A DNA stretch of 64,000 bases. Source: Ditibartonella choladocola. Lineage in GTDB: Bacteria; Pseudomonadota; Alphaproteobacteria; Rhizobiales; Rhizobiaceae. The notes below the pieces were generated by a model. It saw nothing but the letters and a program-made list of their open reading frames with translations, was not told the DNA's origin and ran no database searches. Below are positions 53,796 to 63,120 of the stretch, piece by piece. The stretch is from positions 2,294,001 through 2,358,000 of the forward strand of contig NZ_CP015625.1 in the NCBI RefSeq assembly GCF_002007565.1, read 5' to 3'. The position numbers and the translations under genes were made by a program. Numbering within the stretch: position 1 is the first letter of the stretch; each line of letters begins with the position of its first letter.

Positions 53796-53890
53796 TTCCT
53801 GTTATCGGGATTACTTTCTTCTAGCTGGACTGATTCCAGCTATCGGGACGACTTCCAGCTATAAGGATTATTTTCTGCTATAAGGCTGGA
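53796..53890. repeat. 19-bp tandem repeat, 5 diverged copies
   Basis: Units begin at 53796, 53815, 53834, 53853 and 53872, each exactly 19 bp, with core TTCCAGCTATCGGGA. The array covers the gap between otnI and the DeoR gene and runs 23 bp into the otnI 3' end, encoding its last residues. The unit nearest the DeoR gene supplies the AGGAA ribosome-binding site. Confidence 0.7.
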
Positions 53891-54647
53891 ACCAGCCCAA
53901 ACCATCTTCGGTTTTGCCGCGCGGATTATATTCGCAACCGATAAAACCTTTGTATCCCACCCGATCAAGCACGTTAAAAAGATAAGGAAAATTCAGTTCG
54001 CCTTCATCCGGTTCATGGCGATCCGGCACAGAAGCCACCTGCACATGGGCAAATTTCCCCGCCATTTTTTCTGTCAATCGCGTTAAATCGCCATCCATAA
54101 TTTGCGCATGGTAAAGGTCGAACTGGACAGCAACATTTTTGCGCCCCACCTCTTCCATCAACCTTACGCCATCAAGCTGGTGATTGACGAAATAACCGGG
54201 CATGTTGCGGGTATTTATCGGCTCCGTCAAAACAGTAATTCCATGCGGTGCGACTTTGTCTGCCGCATAACGGAAATTCTCGATAAATGTTTTTTCGCAT
54301 TCATTGCGATCAAGCCCGTTCACCACACCCGCCATAGCGTGAAGACATTTGCAACCCAATGCCAAAGCATATTCCAAAGCCTTATCCACATTGTCGCGAA
54401 ATTCTTTTTCACGTCCGGGAATGGCCGCCATGCCACGTTCGCCTTCATCCCATTTTCCTGCCGGCATGTTGAACAAGGCCTGCTTCAAATCGTTTTTCTT
54501 AAGTTCTTCTGCAAGCTTTTCAGGCGCAAAATCATAAGGAAACAAAAATTCCACCGCTTCAAATCCGGCTTTGGCGGCACGGCCAAAACGTTCAATAAAA
54601 GGAACATCGGTGAACATCATAGAAAGATTGGCAGCAAAACGCGGCAT
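53868..54647 (-). CDS. otnI: 2-oxo-tetronate isomerase (hydroxypyruvate isomerase-like TIM barrel)
   Basis: TIM-barrel isomerase of 259 aa that would convert 2-oxo-tetronate, made by LtnD, to 3-oxo-tetronate. It starts MPRFAANLSMMF...FGRAAKAGFEAVEFLFPYDF and contains VLTEPINTRNMPGYF (metal-ligand glutamate), VQFDLYHAQIMDGDL and IGCEYNPRG, all typical of the Hyi/OtnI family. The start is an ATG at 54647 preceded by GGGGAG, four bases after the stop of otnK. The C-terminal residues are encoded within a 19-bp repeat unit. Confidence 0.92.
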   Translation of the reverse strand: MPRFAANLSMMFTDVPFIERFGRAAKAGFEAVEFLFPYDFAPEKLAEELKKNDLKQALFNMPAGKWDEGERGMAAIPGREKEFRDNVDKALEYALALGCKCLHAMAGVVNGLDRNECEKTFIENFRYAADKVAPHGITVLTEPINTRNMPGYFVNHQLDGVRLMEEVGRKNVAVQFDLYHAQIMDGDLTRLTEKMAGKFAHVQVASVPDRHEPDEGELNFPYLFNVLDRVGYKGFIGCEYNPRGKTEDGLGWFQPYSRK

Positions 54648-54651
54648 AATA

Positions 54652-55929
54652 TTACTCCCCTTTAACCGTCTTCATCTGTTGGGCGACAAAGAAAAAATCT
54701 TCATCACCGAAATTGCCTGACTTCAATGCCAGTGAAAGCGACTTGCCGATACTTCTGACCCACGGCACACCGGGGGCAATTTGCGGCCCGATTTTAAACC
54801 CTTCAATCGCAAGCGCCTGAGTAACCGCACCCGATGTTTCGCCACCTGCAATGATAAAACGCCGATAGCCCTGGCTTTCCAATGTTTTGGCAATTTTTGC
54901 AAAAAGCGTTTCAATGGCCTGACTTGCCGTTTCTGCTCCAAAGCTTGCTTGCGTATTGGAAAGCTCTTCCGGCATCACTGTCGCATAAATCAATGGCGCA
55001 TATTTCTGGTTGCTGTTTTGCTTTACCCATTCGACGAGTTCCGAAAAATAATTCGCGTCGCTGACCGCGCGGCCAACGTCTACAGCCAGTGCAGGCGCCA
55101 TCTCTTTATATTTTGCAACTTGCGCATTTGTCATTTGCGAACAGGAACCGGAAAGAACCACCGTCGCCCCTTCCAAGGGTTGACCGGCCGCTTCTGCCTG
55201 TTCGACATCACCATGCAAATCTGTCCAGGCGCGCGCCATACCGTCGGCAAGGCCGGAACCGCCGGTAACAAACTTCATATCGGCAACGGCCTTTCCCAAT
55301 ATTTCGATATGTTTGTCATTGAGTGCATCCAGAACAGCATAACGAAAACCGTTTTGGCGCAATTGTTGCAAACAATTTTTAACCGCCGCAATGCCTTTAT
55401 CAATAATTTGGCTTGGAACATTGCCGCAACGCCCTTCGGATTGTGCTTCCATCACCCGCATAATATTGGAATCTGTCATTGGCGTTACCGGATGATGGCG
55501 CATTCCCGATTCGCTCAAAGGCACGGCATTCACGAAAAGATAACCGCAATAAATGGTGCGTCCGTTCACCGGAAGAACCGGACAAATAACAGTAAAATCC
55601 TCGCCCAAAGCATCAAGCAGAGCATCCGTAACCGGCCCGATATTCCCTTTGGAAGTGCTGTCGAAGGTTGAACAATATTTGAAGAAAAACTGTTCACTGT
55701 GGTGATTTTTCAACCATTGCAATGCCGCAAGGCTATCGTGAACTGCCTTTTCAGGCGCGCAGGAACGGCTTTTCAGACTGACAACAACCGCATCGGCATC
55801 AACGTTGACACCGTCACGCGGAACGCCATTCAATTGCACGGTTTTCAAACCGTTTTTGACAAGAAATCCTGCAATATCCGTTGCACCGGTAAAATCGTCG
55901 GCAATGACACCAAGTTTCATTTCAAGCAT
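54652..55929 (-). CDS. otnK: 3-oxo-tetronate kinase (DUF1537 family)
   Basis: ATP-dependent kinase of 425 aa phosphorylating 3-oxo-tetronate at C4. The N-terminal substrate domain starts with LGVIADDFTGATDIAGFLV, and the C-terminal nucleotide domain contains RRFIIAGGETSGAVTQAL and GVPWVR, the hallmarks of the DUF1537/OtnK family. The ATG at 55929 overlaps the ltnD stop codon; an ATG three codons later (55920) would give the usual MKLGVIADD start and is equally possible. It is the second gene of the operon. Function follows from the family and the complete set of pathway neighbours. Confidence 0.93.
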   Translation of the reverse strand: MLEMKLGVIADDFTGATDIAGFLVKNGLKTVQLNGVPRDGVNVDADAVVVSLKSRSCAPEKAVHDSLAALQWLKNHHSEQFFFKYCSTFDSTSKGNIGPVTDALLDALGEDFTVICPVLPVNGRTIYCGYLFVNAVPLSESGMRHHPVTPMTDSNIMRVMEAQSEGRCGNVPSQIIDKGIAAVKNCLQQLRQNGFRYAVLDALNDKHIEILGKAVADMKFVTGGSGLADGMARAWTDLHGDVEQAEAAGQPLEGATVVLSGSCSQMTNAQVAKYKEMAPALAVDVGRAVSDANYFSELVEWVKQNSNQKYAPLIYATVMPEELSNTQASFGAETASQAIETLFAKIAKTLESQGYRRFIIAGGETSGAVTQALAIEGFKIGPQIAPGVPWVRSIGKSLSLALKSGNFGDEDFFFVAQQMKTVKGE

Positions 55930-56821
55930 CCTGACCCGGCAATTTTATGCCTGAAAATGTTTTGATAACGGCCGAGTCATCAAGCTTGCCAAAACCGGCA
56001 TTTGAAGCATTGGCAAACATCGTATAGGCAGTGGCCGCAAGCGGGAGAGGAAAATTCAAAGCCAGACCGGTTTGATTAACGAGCCCAAGATCTTTGACAA
56101 AAATATCAACAGCCGATTTTGGTGAATAATCACCGTCAACCACATGCTTCATGCGATTTTCAAACATCCAGCTATTTCCGGCTGCATGGGTGACCACATC
56201 ATACATGACATCAAGAGGAATATTGGCACGGGCAGCAAGCGCCATTGCTTCAGCACCGGCGGCAATATGAACACCGGCCAATAATTGGTGAATAATCTTG
56301 ACTGTCGAACCCAGCCCGATTTCTTCGCCAATATTATAAACTTTGCCGGCAACAGCATCCAGAACGGGGGCAAGCCTGTCAAAAGCTTCAATTTTTCCTG
56401 CTGCCATAACGGTTATATCGCCCGCATTTGCTTTGACTGCACCGCCGGAAACCGGAGCATCCAGAACATTAAGCTTCTTTTGTTCAAGCTTACCGGCTAT
56501 TTCTTTCGCGTCATTTGCCGAAATCGTGGAAGAAACCATAACCACTGCACCGGGTTTCAAACGATCAGCCAAACCGTTTTCGCCAAACAAAACCGCTTTA
56601 CATTGCTTGGCATTGACAACCAGAAGAACCAATGCGTCAAGTTCGCCAGCTTGCTCGCAGCCTGCACCTGCACCTGCTGCACCGGCTTCGACAAGTTCAC
56701 GACATTTTGCCGAATCAAGGTCAACACCATAGGTGACAAGGCCTGCCTTGATACAGGAACGTGCAACCCCCATCCCCATTGATCCAAGCCCTACAACACA
56801 GACACTATATTTTTCCGGCAT
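55922..56821 (-). CDS. ltnD: L-threonate dehydrogenase
   Basis: NAD-dependent beta-hydroxyacid dehydrogenase of 299 aa that would oxidise L-threonate to 2-oxo-tetronate. The N-terminal Rossmann motif is VVGLGSMGMGVA, followed by the substrate-binding DAPVSGGAVKANAGDIT and the catalytic lysine in GSTVKIIHQLL. The ATG at 56821 has GGGAGG upstream; a GTG one codon earlier is possible. It is the first gene of the tetronate operon, with an AT-rich upstream region at about 56850-56945 that probably includes the promoter. Confidence 0.92.
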   Translation of the reverse strand: MPEKYSVCVVGLGSMGMGVARSCIKAGLVTYGVDLDSAKCRELVEAGAAGAGAGCEQAGELDALVLLVVNAKQCKAVLFGENGLADRLKPGAVVMVSSTISANDAKEIAGKLEQKKLNVLDAPVSGGAVKANAGDITVMAAGKIEAFDRLAPVLDAVAGKVYNIGEEIGLGSTVKIIHQLLAGVHIAAGAEAMALAARANIPLDVMYDVVTHAAGNSWMFENRMKHVVDGDYSPKSAVDIFVKDLGLVNQTGLALNFPLPLAATAYTMFANASNAGFGKLDDSAVIKTFSGIKLPGQDA

Positions 56822-57069
56822 CACTGCCTCCCTTTTCCATCTAACCGCAAACTAAACAGTAAAAAAACATTTTTCAACATATTTTAACAAAAAATAACAA
56901 ATAAATGATAAATTAATGTTATTTTATGTTATTTTTTGATAGTAAACGGGCAATATGTATAGAGAGTTTGTTATGAAGTGACGTAGAAGCGGGAATTTTT
57001 TGGGGGGTAAAAGGGCTTTGACATGAACGTGGAAATGTTCGGGAAATATATTTCCGGAGCCAAAACCCG

Positions 57070-57910
57070 ATGCGATTTTGCGCCTGTCATAAGCAGCCGA
57101 TCCGCCAAGCCCCGATGCATTTTGGCTGTCCGCCGCAAAGCACTAACATAGCATTCCTGAATGCGATTCCAGCAATTGCCCAAGGCACTATCGCAGTGTG
57201 TTATGATGTACTGACACCCCCTCCCGCACGCTGCACTTCCGGCACGCCATGACGCATTTTCGCTGTCCGCCGTAAAGCACTAACATAGCATTCCTGAATG
57301 CAATTCCAGCAATTGCCCAAGGCACTATCACAGTATGTTGCGACACACTGTCACCACTTGCCGCACGCTGCACTTCCGGCACGCCATCACGCATTTTCGC
57401 TGTCCACCGTAAAGCACTAACATAGCATTCCTGAATGCGATTCCAGCAATTGCCCAAGGCACTATCACAGCATGTTGCGACACACTGTCACTACTTGCCG
57501 CACGCTGCACTTCCGGCACGCCATGACGCATTTTCGCTGTCTGCCGCAAAGCACTAACATAGCATTCCTGAATGCAATTCCAGCAATTGCCCAAGGCACT
57601 ATCACAGTATGTTGCGACACACTGTCACCACTTGCCGCACGCTGCACTTCCGGCAAGCCATGACGCATTTTCGCTGTCCGCCGTAAAGCACTAACATAGC
57701 ATTCCTGAACGCGATTCCAGCAATTGCCCAAGGCACTATCACAGCATGTTGCGACACACTGTCACCACCTCCCGCACGCTGCACTTCCGGCACGCCGTGA
57801 TACACTTTCGCGGTGAGCCGAAAAGCACCAGCGCAACACTCCAGAAAGTGTTCAAGCGACTGCCGCAAAGCGCTATCGCAATCTGCCTCACGGCACTATC
57901 GCTGCGTTTC
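57070..57910. repeat. 136-137-bp tandem repeat, about 6 copies
   Basis: The landmark GCACTAACATAGCATTCCTG occurs at 57141, 57277, 57414, 57551 and 57688, with a degenerate copy at 57825, so the period is 136-137 bp. The central copies are nearly identical; the last is clearly diverged. Each unit holds small inverted repeats such as GCATT-CCTG-AATGC. Because 137 is not a multiple of three, the reading frame changes from copy to copy and the array is very unlikely to be coding. Confidence 0.93.
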
Positions 57911-57982
57911 CATGGTCACCATGGCGATTTTAAATAGGGGTAATTTCACATATGGATCTTTGGTTTGACCGCCAAAAGAAAT

Positions 57983-58046
57983 TGTCATGCGACGAAAATG
58001 TCATGCAAAGAAAATGACATGTGAAAAATATGACACGTGAAGAAAA
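57983..58046. repeat. 16-bp tandem repeat, 4 copies
   Basis: Four 16-bp units: TGTCATGCGACGAAAA, TGTCATGCAAAGAAAA, TGACATGTGAAAAATA, TGACACGTGAAGAAAA. They lie about 70 bp beyond the 137-bp array. Confidence 0.85.
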
Positions 58047-58402
58047 TGATATAAGGGCGGTAAAGCTGTAAAGCTATCAACTATAACGCTATCATCAAAG
58101 TCGAAGTACGTGAGGATGTCAGCAAAGAACAAGAGCCACTTTACCGTTTTGTTCCAATGATTTTCTGTGAAAAAGCAATCCGGTTGAACGGGTTTTCATA
58201 TTCGTCTTTTGTCCGGCTTTCCATAAATTCACGGCCAATTCCGATCATTTAACCTATCGCAAATCAACCATCCAAAATTGGTCAAACAAAAGCGTCACTT
58301 CAACTCATAAAAAATTTCATAAAATAACATAGTCGAAAAATACATGTTTTCCGGATTATTGTTTCCAGCCTTGCCGCTATTTGAATAACAAACCAATCCG
58401 AT

Positions 58403-58431
58403 AAAAAAGCCGACAAAATTGCCGGCTTTTT
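58403..58431 (-). terminator. intrinsic terminator of the butanediol dehydrogenase gene
   Basis: A 9-bp stem, AAAAAGCCG paired with CGGCTTTTT around a 10-nt loop, ends in a T-run on both strands. It begins 27 bases after the stop codon of the minus-strand dehydrogenase gene, a classic position. It could also work bidirectionally. Confidence 0.8.
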
Positions 58432-58458
58432 CACACGTTTGAATTGTTGACAAGCTTA

Positions 58459-59232
58459 TCAACGATAAACCATACCGCCATCGGTCAAAATGGATTGGCC
58501 GGTTATGTAATCGGAAGCAGGACTTGCAAGGAACGAAACGAGATTTGCCACATCATCAGGTGTTTCTGCGCGGCCAAGCGCAATACCGCCGACAAATTTC
58601 TTATAGGTTTCACCAAGCGGTGCACCTGTGGTTTCATGGAAGCGTTTGTCGATTTCCACCCACATATCTGTTCCCACAACACCCGGGCAATAGGCATTGA
58701 CTGTAATCCCTTGGGAAGCATATTCCTTGGCGGCAGCCTGTGTCAAAGCGCGTACTGCAAACTTTGTTGCCGAATAAATGCCGAGCATTGCATAACCTTC
58801 CTGTCCGGCGATAGAACAAGCACTGACAATCTTGCCTTTTTGCTTTCTGGCAATGAATTTCTTGGCCGCTGCCTGAATACCCCACAATGCGCCTTGAACA
58901 TTGATCTTGAAAATTTTCTCGACTTCTTCAGGCGTTACATCGGCCAAAGCATTGACCTGTGCAATACCGGCATTGTTGACCATCACATCAAAACCGCCGA
59001 GGTCTTTTTCGGCCTGTTCGATCGCACCATAGACTTCTTCACGTACAGAAATATCACCGGTGATTGTGGTGGCTTTTTGCCCCAAAGCTTCGATTTCCTT
59101 GGCAACAGCAGCAATCTTGTCTTTTTTAACGTCGACAAGACCGATATTGAAACCGTCTTTTGCCAGATGCAAAGCAATAGCGCGGCCAATTCCCTGTCCG
59201 GAACCTGTGACTACAGCAACTTTATTGGTCAT
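58459..59232 (-). CDS. budC: acetoin reductase / 2,3-butanediol dehydrogenase (SDR family)
   Basis: Short-chain dehydrogenase of 257 aa interconverting diacetyl, acetoin and 2,3-butanediol with NAD(H). The cofactor motif is TGSGQGIG (9-16), then NNAG (86-89), and the catalytic Ser140, Tyr153 and Lys157 (YSATK). Long stretches follow the BudC/ButA pattern: [32 protein letters not shown], and the end [15 protein letters not shown]. The start has GGGAGAA upstream. A single-gene unit with its own terminator and a 19-bp repeat about 40 bp before the start codon. Other SDR substrates cannot be excluded. Confidence 0.85.
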   Translation of the reverse strand: MTNKVAVVTGSGQGIGRAIALHLAKDGFNIGLVDVKKDKIAAVAKEIEALGQKATTITGDISVREEVYGAIEQAEKDLGGFDVMVNNAGIAQVNALADVTPEEVEKIFKINVQGALWGIQAAAKKFIARKQKGKIVSACSIAGQEGYAMLGIYSATKFAVRALTQAAAKEYASQGITVNAYCPGVVGTDMWVEIDKRFHETTGAPLGETYKKFVGGIALGRAETPDDVANLVSFLASPASDYITGQSILTDGGMVYR

Positions 59233-59271
59233 GAAAGTTCTCCCTTTTCAATAGAAGTGTCTTTTCGGGTT

Positions 59272-59328
59272 AATGTCCACAATTCGGATCAATGTCCATA
59301 ATTGCAGTTAATGTCCATAATGAAACAA
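59272..59328. repeat. 19-bp tandem repeat, 3 copies, upstream of budC
   Basis: AATGTCCA(C/T)AATTxxxxxx repeats at 59272, 59291 and 59310, exactly 19 bp apart, about 40 bp upstream of the budC start codon. It could be an array of regulator sites or a slippage tract affecting the promoter. Confidence 0.75.
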
Positions 59329-59787
59329 AACAAGAGGCAAAAATAAGGCGGTAAAAAAAACCAATATTTCAGATGAAAATAGTTTTTACTCAATAAAAAA
59401 ATTTGCTTGCTCATGAAGTAAGACTGCAAGTTCATTGATATGTTAGAATAATATTCGTTAAAAAACGAAAACACCAAATACATATCATAAACTTCGTCTG
59501 AAGCAAAGTAGTGAATGTCGTTTTCTTTTCCCCTTTGTTATTTTTTTAACTGTCCGGCTGATTGTTTTGTCACCACCCGAACACCGTTTTTGATCTGACG
59601 CATGTTTATCGGAATTACCGGAAGTCCAAGGCTAAAATCAGGAGTCTGTCGTAACCGCCATATTGCGTCCGTTTGAATAGATTCCGGCCATTCATAATTC
59701 CTGATATATTCGGTAAATGGACAACTACATCACTTTTTTGGAAAATCATTTGGCAGGCAAGTTTTATCCCGACAAGCGGCAAAAAAA

Positions 59788-59835
59788 CGCCATTGTTCTT
59801 TAACGCCATTGTTCTTTAACGCCATTGTTCTTTAA
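59788..59835. repeat. 16-bp tandem repeat, 3 identical copies
   Basis: CGCCATTGTTCTTTAA occurs three times without change at 59788, 59804 and 59820. Confidence 0.9.
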
Positions 59836-60168
59836 CAGTTGTTTCTTGGCCGTTTGACCGGCACAAGGCGGGAAACTGTGATTTGATTGACAGGAATGGG
59901 AAGAAGCTCGCCGCGACAAGTTCTGTTCATTATTGCTGATAGAATTTAACCGGTATGTTTTTCGGGAAAAAGCGGCAATCGACGAAATGAAAATTGCCAC
60001 TTTTACCATTATGATCTTTTGACATTATGATCGGATAGCTGTCGTTATCATATCGCAAATATTGTGAGTTTTAACGTTGCGGGTTGGATAAACAGGCGAA
60101 TTTTCAAATATTGCAATCTGTTTGCCGCCTGTTTTCCGCCTGTTTGCCACTTAAAAACCGCGTCTATT

Positions 60169-60513
60169 CTAATGGCTCACAGGAATACCATAAAGTTCCG
60201 CCAATGCTGCCAATATCGGCGCAGAACCGGCAACAAGCTGACGACCGTTATATTCACCGGTCTTATGGCTGGTTGTACGCCCTTTGCCTAAAACGAGAAG
60301 TGGCAATGACTGGTTGTCTTCCCCCGCAAGGGCAATAACATTTTGGCGCGGACGTGGAAATTCTTCATGACGCACATCGAGATCGTGGAGCTGGTCTTTA
60401 AAAGAAGCAAGTGCCCCTTCGATCGGCAGGCAATGCGGACAATAAAACAATTTATCGGGGTGGTTCGCGTCAGTAAACGATTTTGGCAATAAAAACAGAA
60501 TATCTTTGGTCAT
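60169..60513 (-). CDS. DUF3088 family protein
   Basis: A 114-aa cytoplasmic protein of the uncharacterised DUF3088 family. It shows the family order DILFLLPKSF, FYCPHCLPIEGALASF, RPRQNVIALAGEDNQSLPLLVLG. The CPHC pair and the size suggest a thioredoxin-like fold, but no redox activity is known to me. The start is an ATG at 60513 preceded by GAGGT. It stands alone, divergent from the monooxygenase operon that starts at 60746, so the two may share a control region. Confidence 0.85.
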   Translation of the reverse strand: MTKDILFLLPKSFTDANHPDKLFYCPHCLPIEGALASFKDQLHDLDVRHEEFPRPRQNVIALAGEDNQSLPLLVLGKGRTTSHKTGEYNGRQLVAGSAPILAALAELYGIPVSH

Positions 60514-60745
60514 AATTACCTCGCATGAGAAAAATTTCGGTTCTTCGACTTATACGACTTTAACTTGTCGTTTCATTACCATCGGAATTTAAATAATCGA
60601 CAAAAGCAAGAAATGTTTTTCAAGAATATCCGAATCTATAGAATGGATGGGCTATCAAAATACACAATCTCCGCCGATTATAAAACACGAAACGGTGTCC
60701 GGAGGGAAAGGACATAAAAACCGTTAACCGGCAGGAGAATAGATA

Positions 60746-61750
60746 ATGGTTTATGACTTGAGCCTTTTGGATAAATGCCCGCTTGAAATCAACCGCAATG
60801 CGGGTCAAGCCTTGAAAAACGCAGTAGAAACAGCACGTGCAGCAGAAAAAGCCGGTTTTCGCCGGTTCTGGGTTGCCGAACATCATCACTCAAAAGAATT
60901 TGCATCGAGTGCGCCTGAAATACTGGTTGCCTATCTGTTGGCAGCAACAAGCAAAATCCGTATCGGTTCGGGCGGGGTCATGTTACAGCATTATAGCCCC
61001 TACAAAATAGCAGAAATATTCAATGTGCTTTCGGCTATCGAACCGGGACGTGTTGACCTCGGAATCGGCAAAACACCGGGCGGTTTGCCGCATACAACAG
61101 CAGCACTGCAAGCCGAATTTTCGGATGAAAAACGCATCGGCTTTGAAGAAAAGCTGGAACTTCTCGATAAGCTTCTGGGCGGCGAAGAAATAAAGGAAGG
61201 CCGTTTTGCAGGATTGGCAGCAACACCCAAACCGGAAGTTCGCGCAAGTACTTTCCTGCTTGGCGCAAGTGTCGAGAGTGCGAAATTGGCAGCACGTCTC
61301 GGCTGGCAGTTCAGCTATGCCGGACATCTGAACGGAAGCGAAGAAAAACTGAAGAATACAGTTTCCGCCTATCGGCGTGCAACATCGGGCGGTGTGCCGC
61401 AATTGGCACTTGCAGCCATTATTGACAAATCCGACAAACGTGCAAAAGAGCGCGCCAATGAAATTTCGATTTACAAAATCCATTTTTCCGATGGCAAAAC
61501 TTTTTCGCTGACCACTTTGGAAGCAGCAGAAGATTTCGGTCGTCTTTCCGGTCGTTCCGATTACACGATCGAACAACATCGCACACAAATTATTGCCGGT
61601 ACGGCAGCAACAGTCAACAAAGAGCTTCAAATCCTTCATCACCAATTCGGTATCGGAGAATTTATGCTCGAACTGCCTGCAACCAGTGTTGAAGAACGTA
61701 TTGATGCAATTGGCGCACTTGCCTTCGAGCAAGAAAAAATTGCCGCCTGA
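60746..61750 (+). CDS. LLM-class flavin-dependent oxidoreductase (MsnO8-like)
   Basis: Luciferase-like monooxygenase of 334 aa, a TIM-barrel enzyme that uses reduced FMN and oxygen. Family features are ARAAEKAGFRRFWVAEHHHSKEFASSAPEIL near the start, IRIGSGGVMLQHYSPYKIAE, and GRVDLGIGKTPG. The ATG at 60746 has AGGAG upstream. It is the first gene of a plus-strand operon with a second monooxygenase, an FMN reductase and an acetyltransferase. The substrate is unknown; organosulfur compounds are a reasonable guess from the gene set. Confidence 0.9.
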   Translation: MVYDLSLLDKCPLEINRNAGQALKNAVETARAAEKAGFRRFWVAEHHHSKEFASSAPEILVAYLLAATSKIRIGSGGVMLQHYSPYKIAEIFNVLSAIEPGRVDLGIGKTPGGLPHTTAALQAEFSDEKRIGFEEKLELLDKLLGGEEIKEGRFAGLAATPKPEVRASTFLLGASVESAKLAARLGWQFSYAGHLNGSEEKLKNTVSAYRRATSGGVPQLALAAIIDKSDKRAKERANEISIYKIHFSDGKTFSLTTLEAAEDFGRLSGRSDYTIEQHRTQIIAGTAATVNKELQILHHQFGIGEFMLELPATSVEERIDAIGALAFEQEKIAA

Positions 61751-61771
61751 ACCTTATCGAGGAGATTTAAG

Positions 61772-63103
61772 ATGACGCATAACAAAATCAATTTCGGTCT
61801 CATGCTTCATGGTGCAGGCGGCCATATGAATTCATGGCGCCACCCTTCTGTTCCGACAGATGCAAGTGTCAACATTGCTTACAATGTCAATCTTGCAAAA
61901 CGCGCCGAAGCCGAAGGGCTAGCCTTCGTTTTTGTTGCCGACGGGCTTTATATCAACGAAAAATCAATTCCGCATTTTCTGAACCGTTTCGAACCGCTCA
62001 CTCTGCTATCGTTTCTTGCGGCGCATACCTCGAAAATCGGTCTTGGTGGCACAGTTTCAACCTCTTACAGCGACCCGTTCACGGTTGCACGCCAATTTGC
62101 CTCGCTTGACCTTTTAAGTGGCGGGCGGGCTGCATGGAATATTGTGACAACCCCGCTTGAAGGAACCGCCAAAAATTATGGCCGCCCCCATCCCGATCAT
62201 ACATTGCGTTATGAAATCGCCAGCGAATATATCGACGTGGTGAAAGGATTATGGTCTTCATGGGAAGAAGATGCGTTTATTCGCAACCGCGAAACCGGCC
62301 AGTTTTTCGACCCGAAAAAAATGCACCGCGTCAACCATCACGGCAAGTTTTTCTCGGTTGAAGGGCCGCTCAATATCCAGCGTTCCCGTCAGGGCGAACC
62401 GGTCATTTTCCAGGCTGGTGCATCCGACTCCGGCATTCATTTCGCTTCCAAATATGCCGAAGCGGTCTTTACCCATATCAAAGATATTGAAGGGGCAAAA
62501 AACTATGCCAAGCGCGTCAAGGACGGAGCGGTTGCACATGGTCGCTCGCTCAATGATGTGAAGATTTTACCCGGCATCAATCCGATTGTCGGCCGCACCA
62601 AAGAAGAAGCGGAAGAAAAGTTCAGGGTTATTCGCAATCTCGTCAATATCGAGGACGCGCTTGCCTATCTTGGCCGTTATTTCGACCATCATGATTTTAC
62701 CCAATATGACCTTGACAAGCCCTTCCCCGAAATCGGTGACATCGGCAAAAACAGTTTCCGCTCGACAAGCGACCGCATCAAACAGGAAGCTCGTGAACAA
62801 GGCCTGACTTTGCGTGAAGTGGCATTGAATGAAACCACACAACATGGCGATTTTATCGGCAGCTATGACGACGTCACAAACCGTATCATCGAATGGTTCG
62901 ATAACGGTGCAGCCGACGGCTTTATTCTCACCATGCAGGTGAGCGGCCAAGGCTTTGACGACTTTTCTTCCGAAATCCTGCCTCGCCTTGAAGAACGTGG
63001 CTATTTTGATCGCAAGCTCCATCACAACACATTGCGTGAAAATCTTGGCCTTGCCATTCCCTCGAACCGTTACGCAGAAAATGAGCAAATTGTTGCTGCT
63101 TGA
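61772..63103 (+). CDS. NtaA/SnaA/DszA-family FMNH2-dependent monooxygenase
   Basis: LLM-class monooxygenase of 443 aa of the nitrilotriacetate monooxygenase subfamily. It has INFGLMLHGAGGHMNSWRHP at the start, LGGTVSTSYSDPFTVARQFASLD, AAWNIVTTPLEG and PVIFQAGASDSGIHFASKYAEAVFT, which are diagnostic of this subfamily. The start is an ATG with GAGGAG upstream, 21 bases after the preceding gene; its stop lies 17 bases before the FMN reductase. It needs FMNH2, presumably from that reductase. Related enzymes act in S-alkylcysteine salvage (YtnJ/CmoJ), which also uses a GNAT acetyltransferase; that comparison is inference. Confidence 0.93.
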   Translation: MTHNKINFGLMLHGAGGHMNSWRHPSVPTDASVNIAYNVNLAKRAEAEGLAFVFVADGLYINEKSIPHFLNRFEPLTLLSFLAAHTSKIGLGGTVSTSYSDPFTVARQFASLDLLSGGRAAWNIVTTPLEGTAKNYGRPHPDHTLRYEIASEYIDVVKGLWSSWEEDAFIRNRETGQFFDPKKMHRVNHHGKFFSVEGPLNIQRSRQGEPVIFQAGASDSGIHFASKYAEAVFTHIKDIEGAKNYAKRVKDGAVAHGRSLNDVKILPGINPIVGRTKEEAEEKFRVIRNLVNIEDALAYLGRYFDHHDFTQYDLDKPFPEIGDIGKNSFRSTSDRIKQEAREQGLTLREVALNETTQHGDFIGSYDDVTNRIIEWFDNGAADGFILTMQVSGQGFDDFSSEILPRLEERGYFDRKLHHNTLRENLGLAIPSNRYAENEQIVAA

Positions 63104-63120
63104 AATCGAAAGGACAAAAA

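Larger units (their letters stand above)
56822..58458. other. gene-free interval with two tandem arrays
   Basis: About 1.6 kb: AT-rich probable promoter DNA for ltnD, the 137-bp array (about 57070-57910), the 16-bp array (57983-58046), then unremarkable sequence to the terminator at 58403. Frames within the 137-bp array encode only rotating repeat peptides. Confidence 0.6.
59233..60168. other. gene-free interval with two short tandem arrays
   Basis: About 940 bases without a supported gene. Contains 19-bp repeats at 59272-59328 and 16-bp repeats at 59788-59835. The frame-open stretches here are short and lack ribosome-binding sites. Confidence 0.5.

Noticed and set aside
57188..57868. Series of ~88-codon minus-strand frames
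   Set aside because: They are successive copies of the 137-bp repeat read in rotating frames, without ribosome-binding sites.
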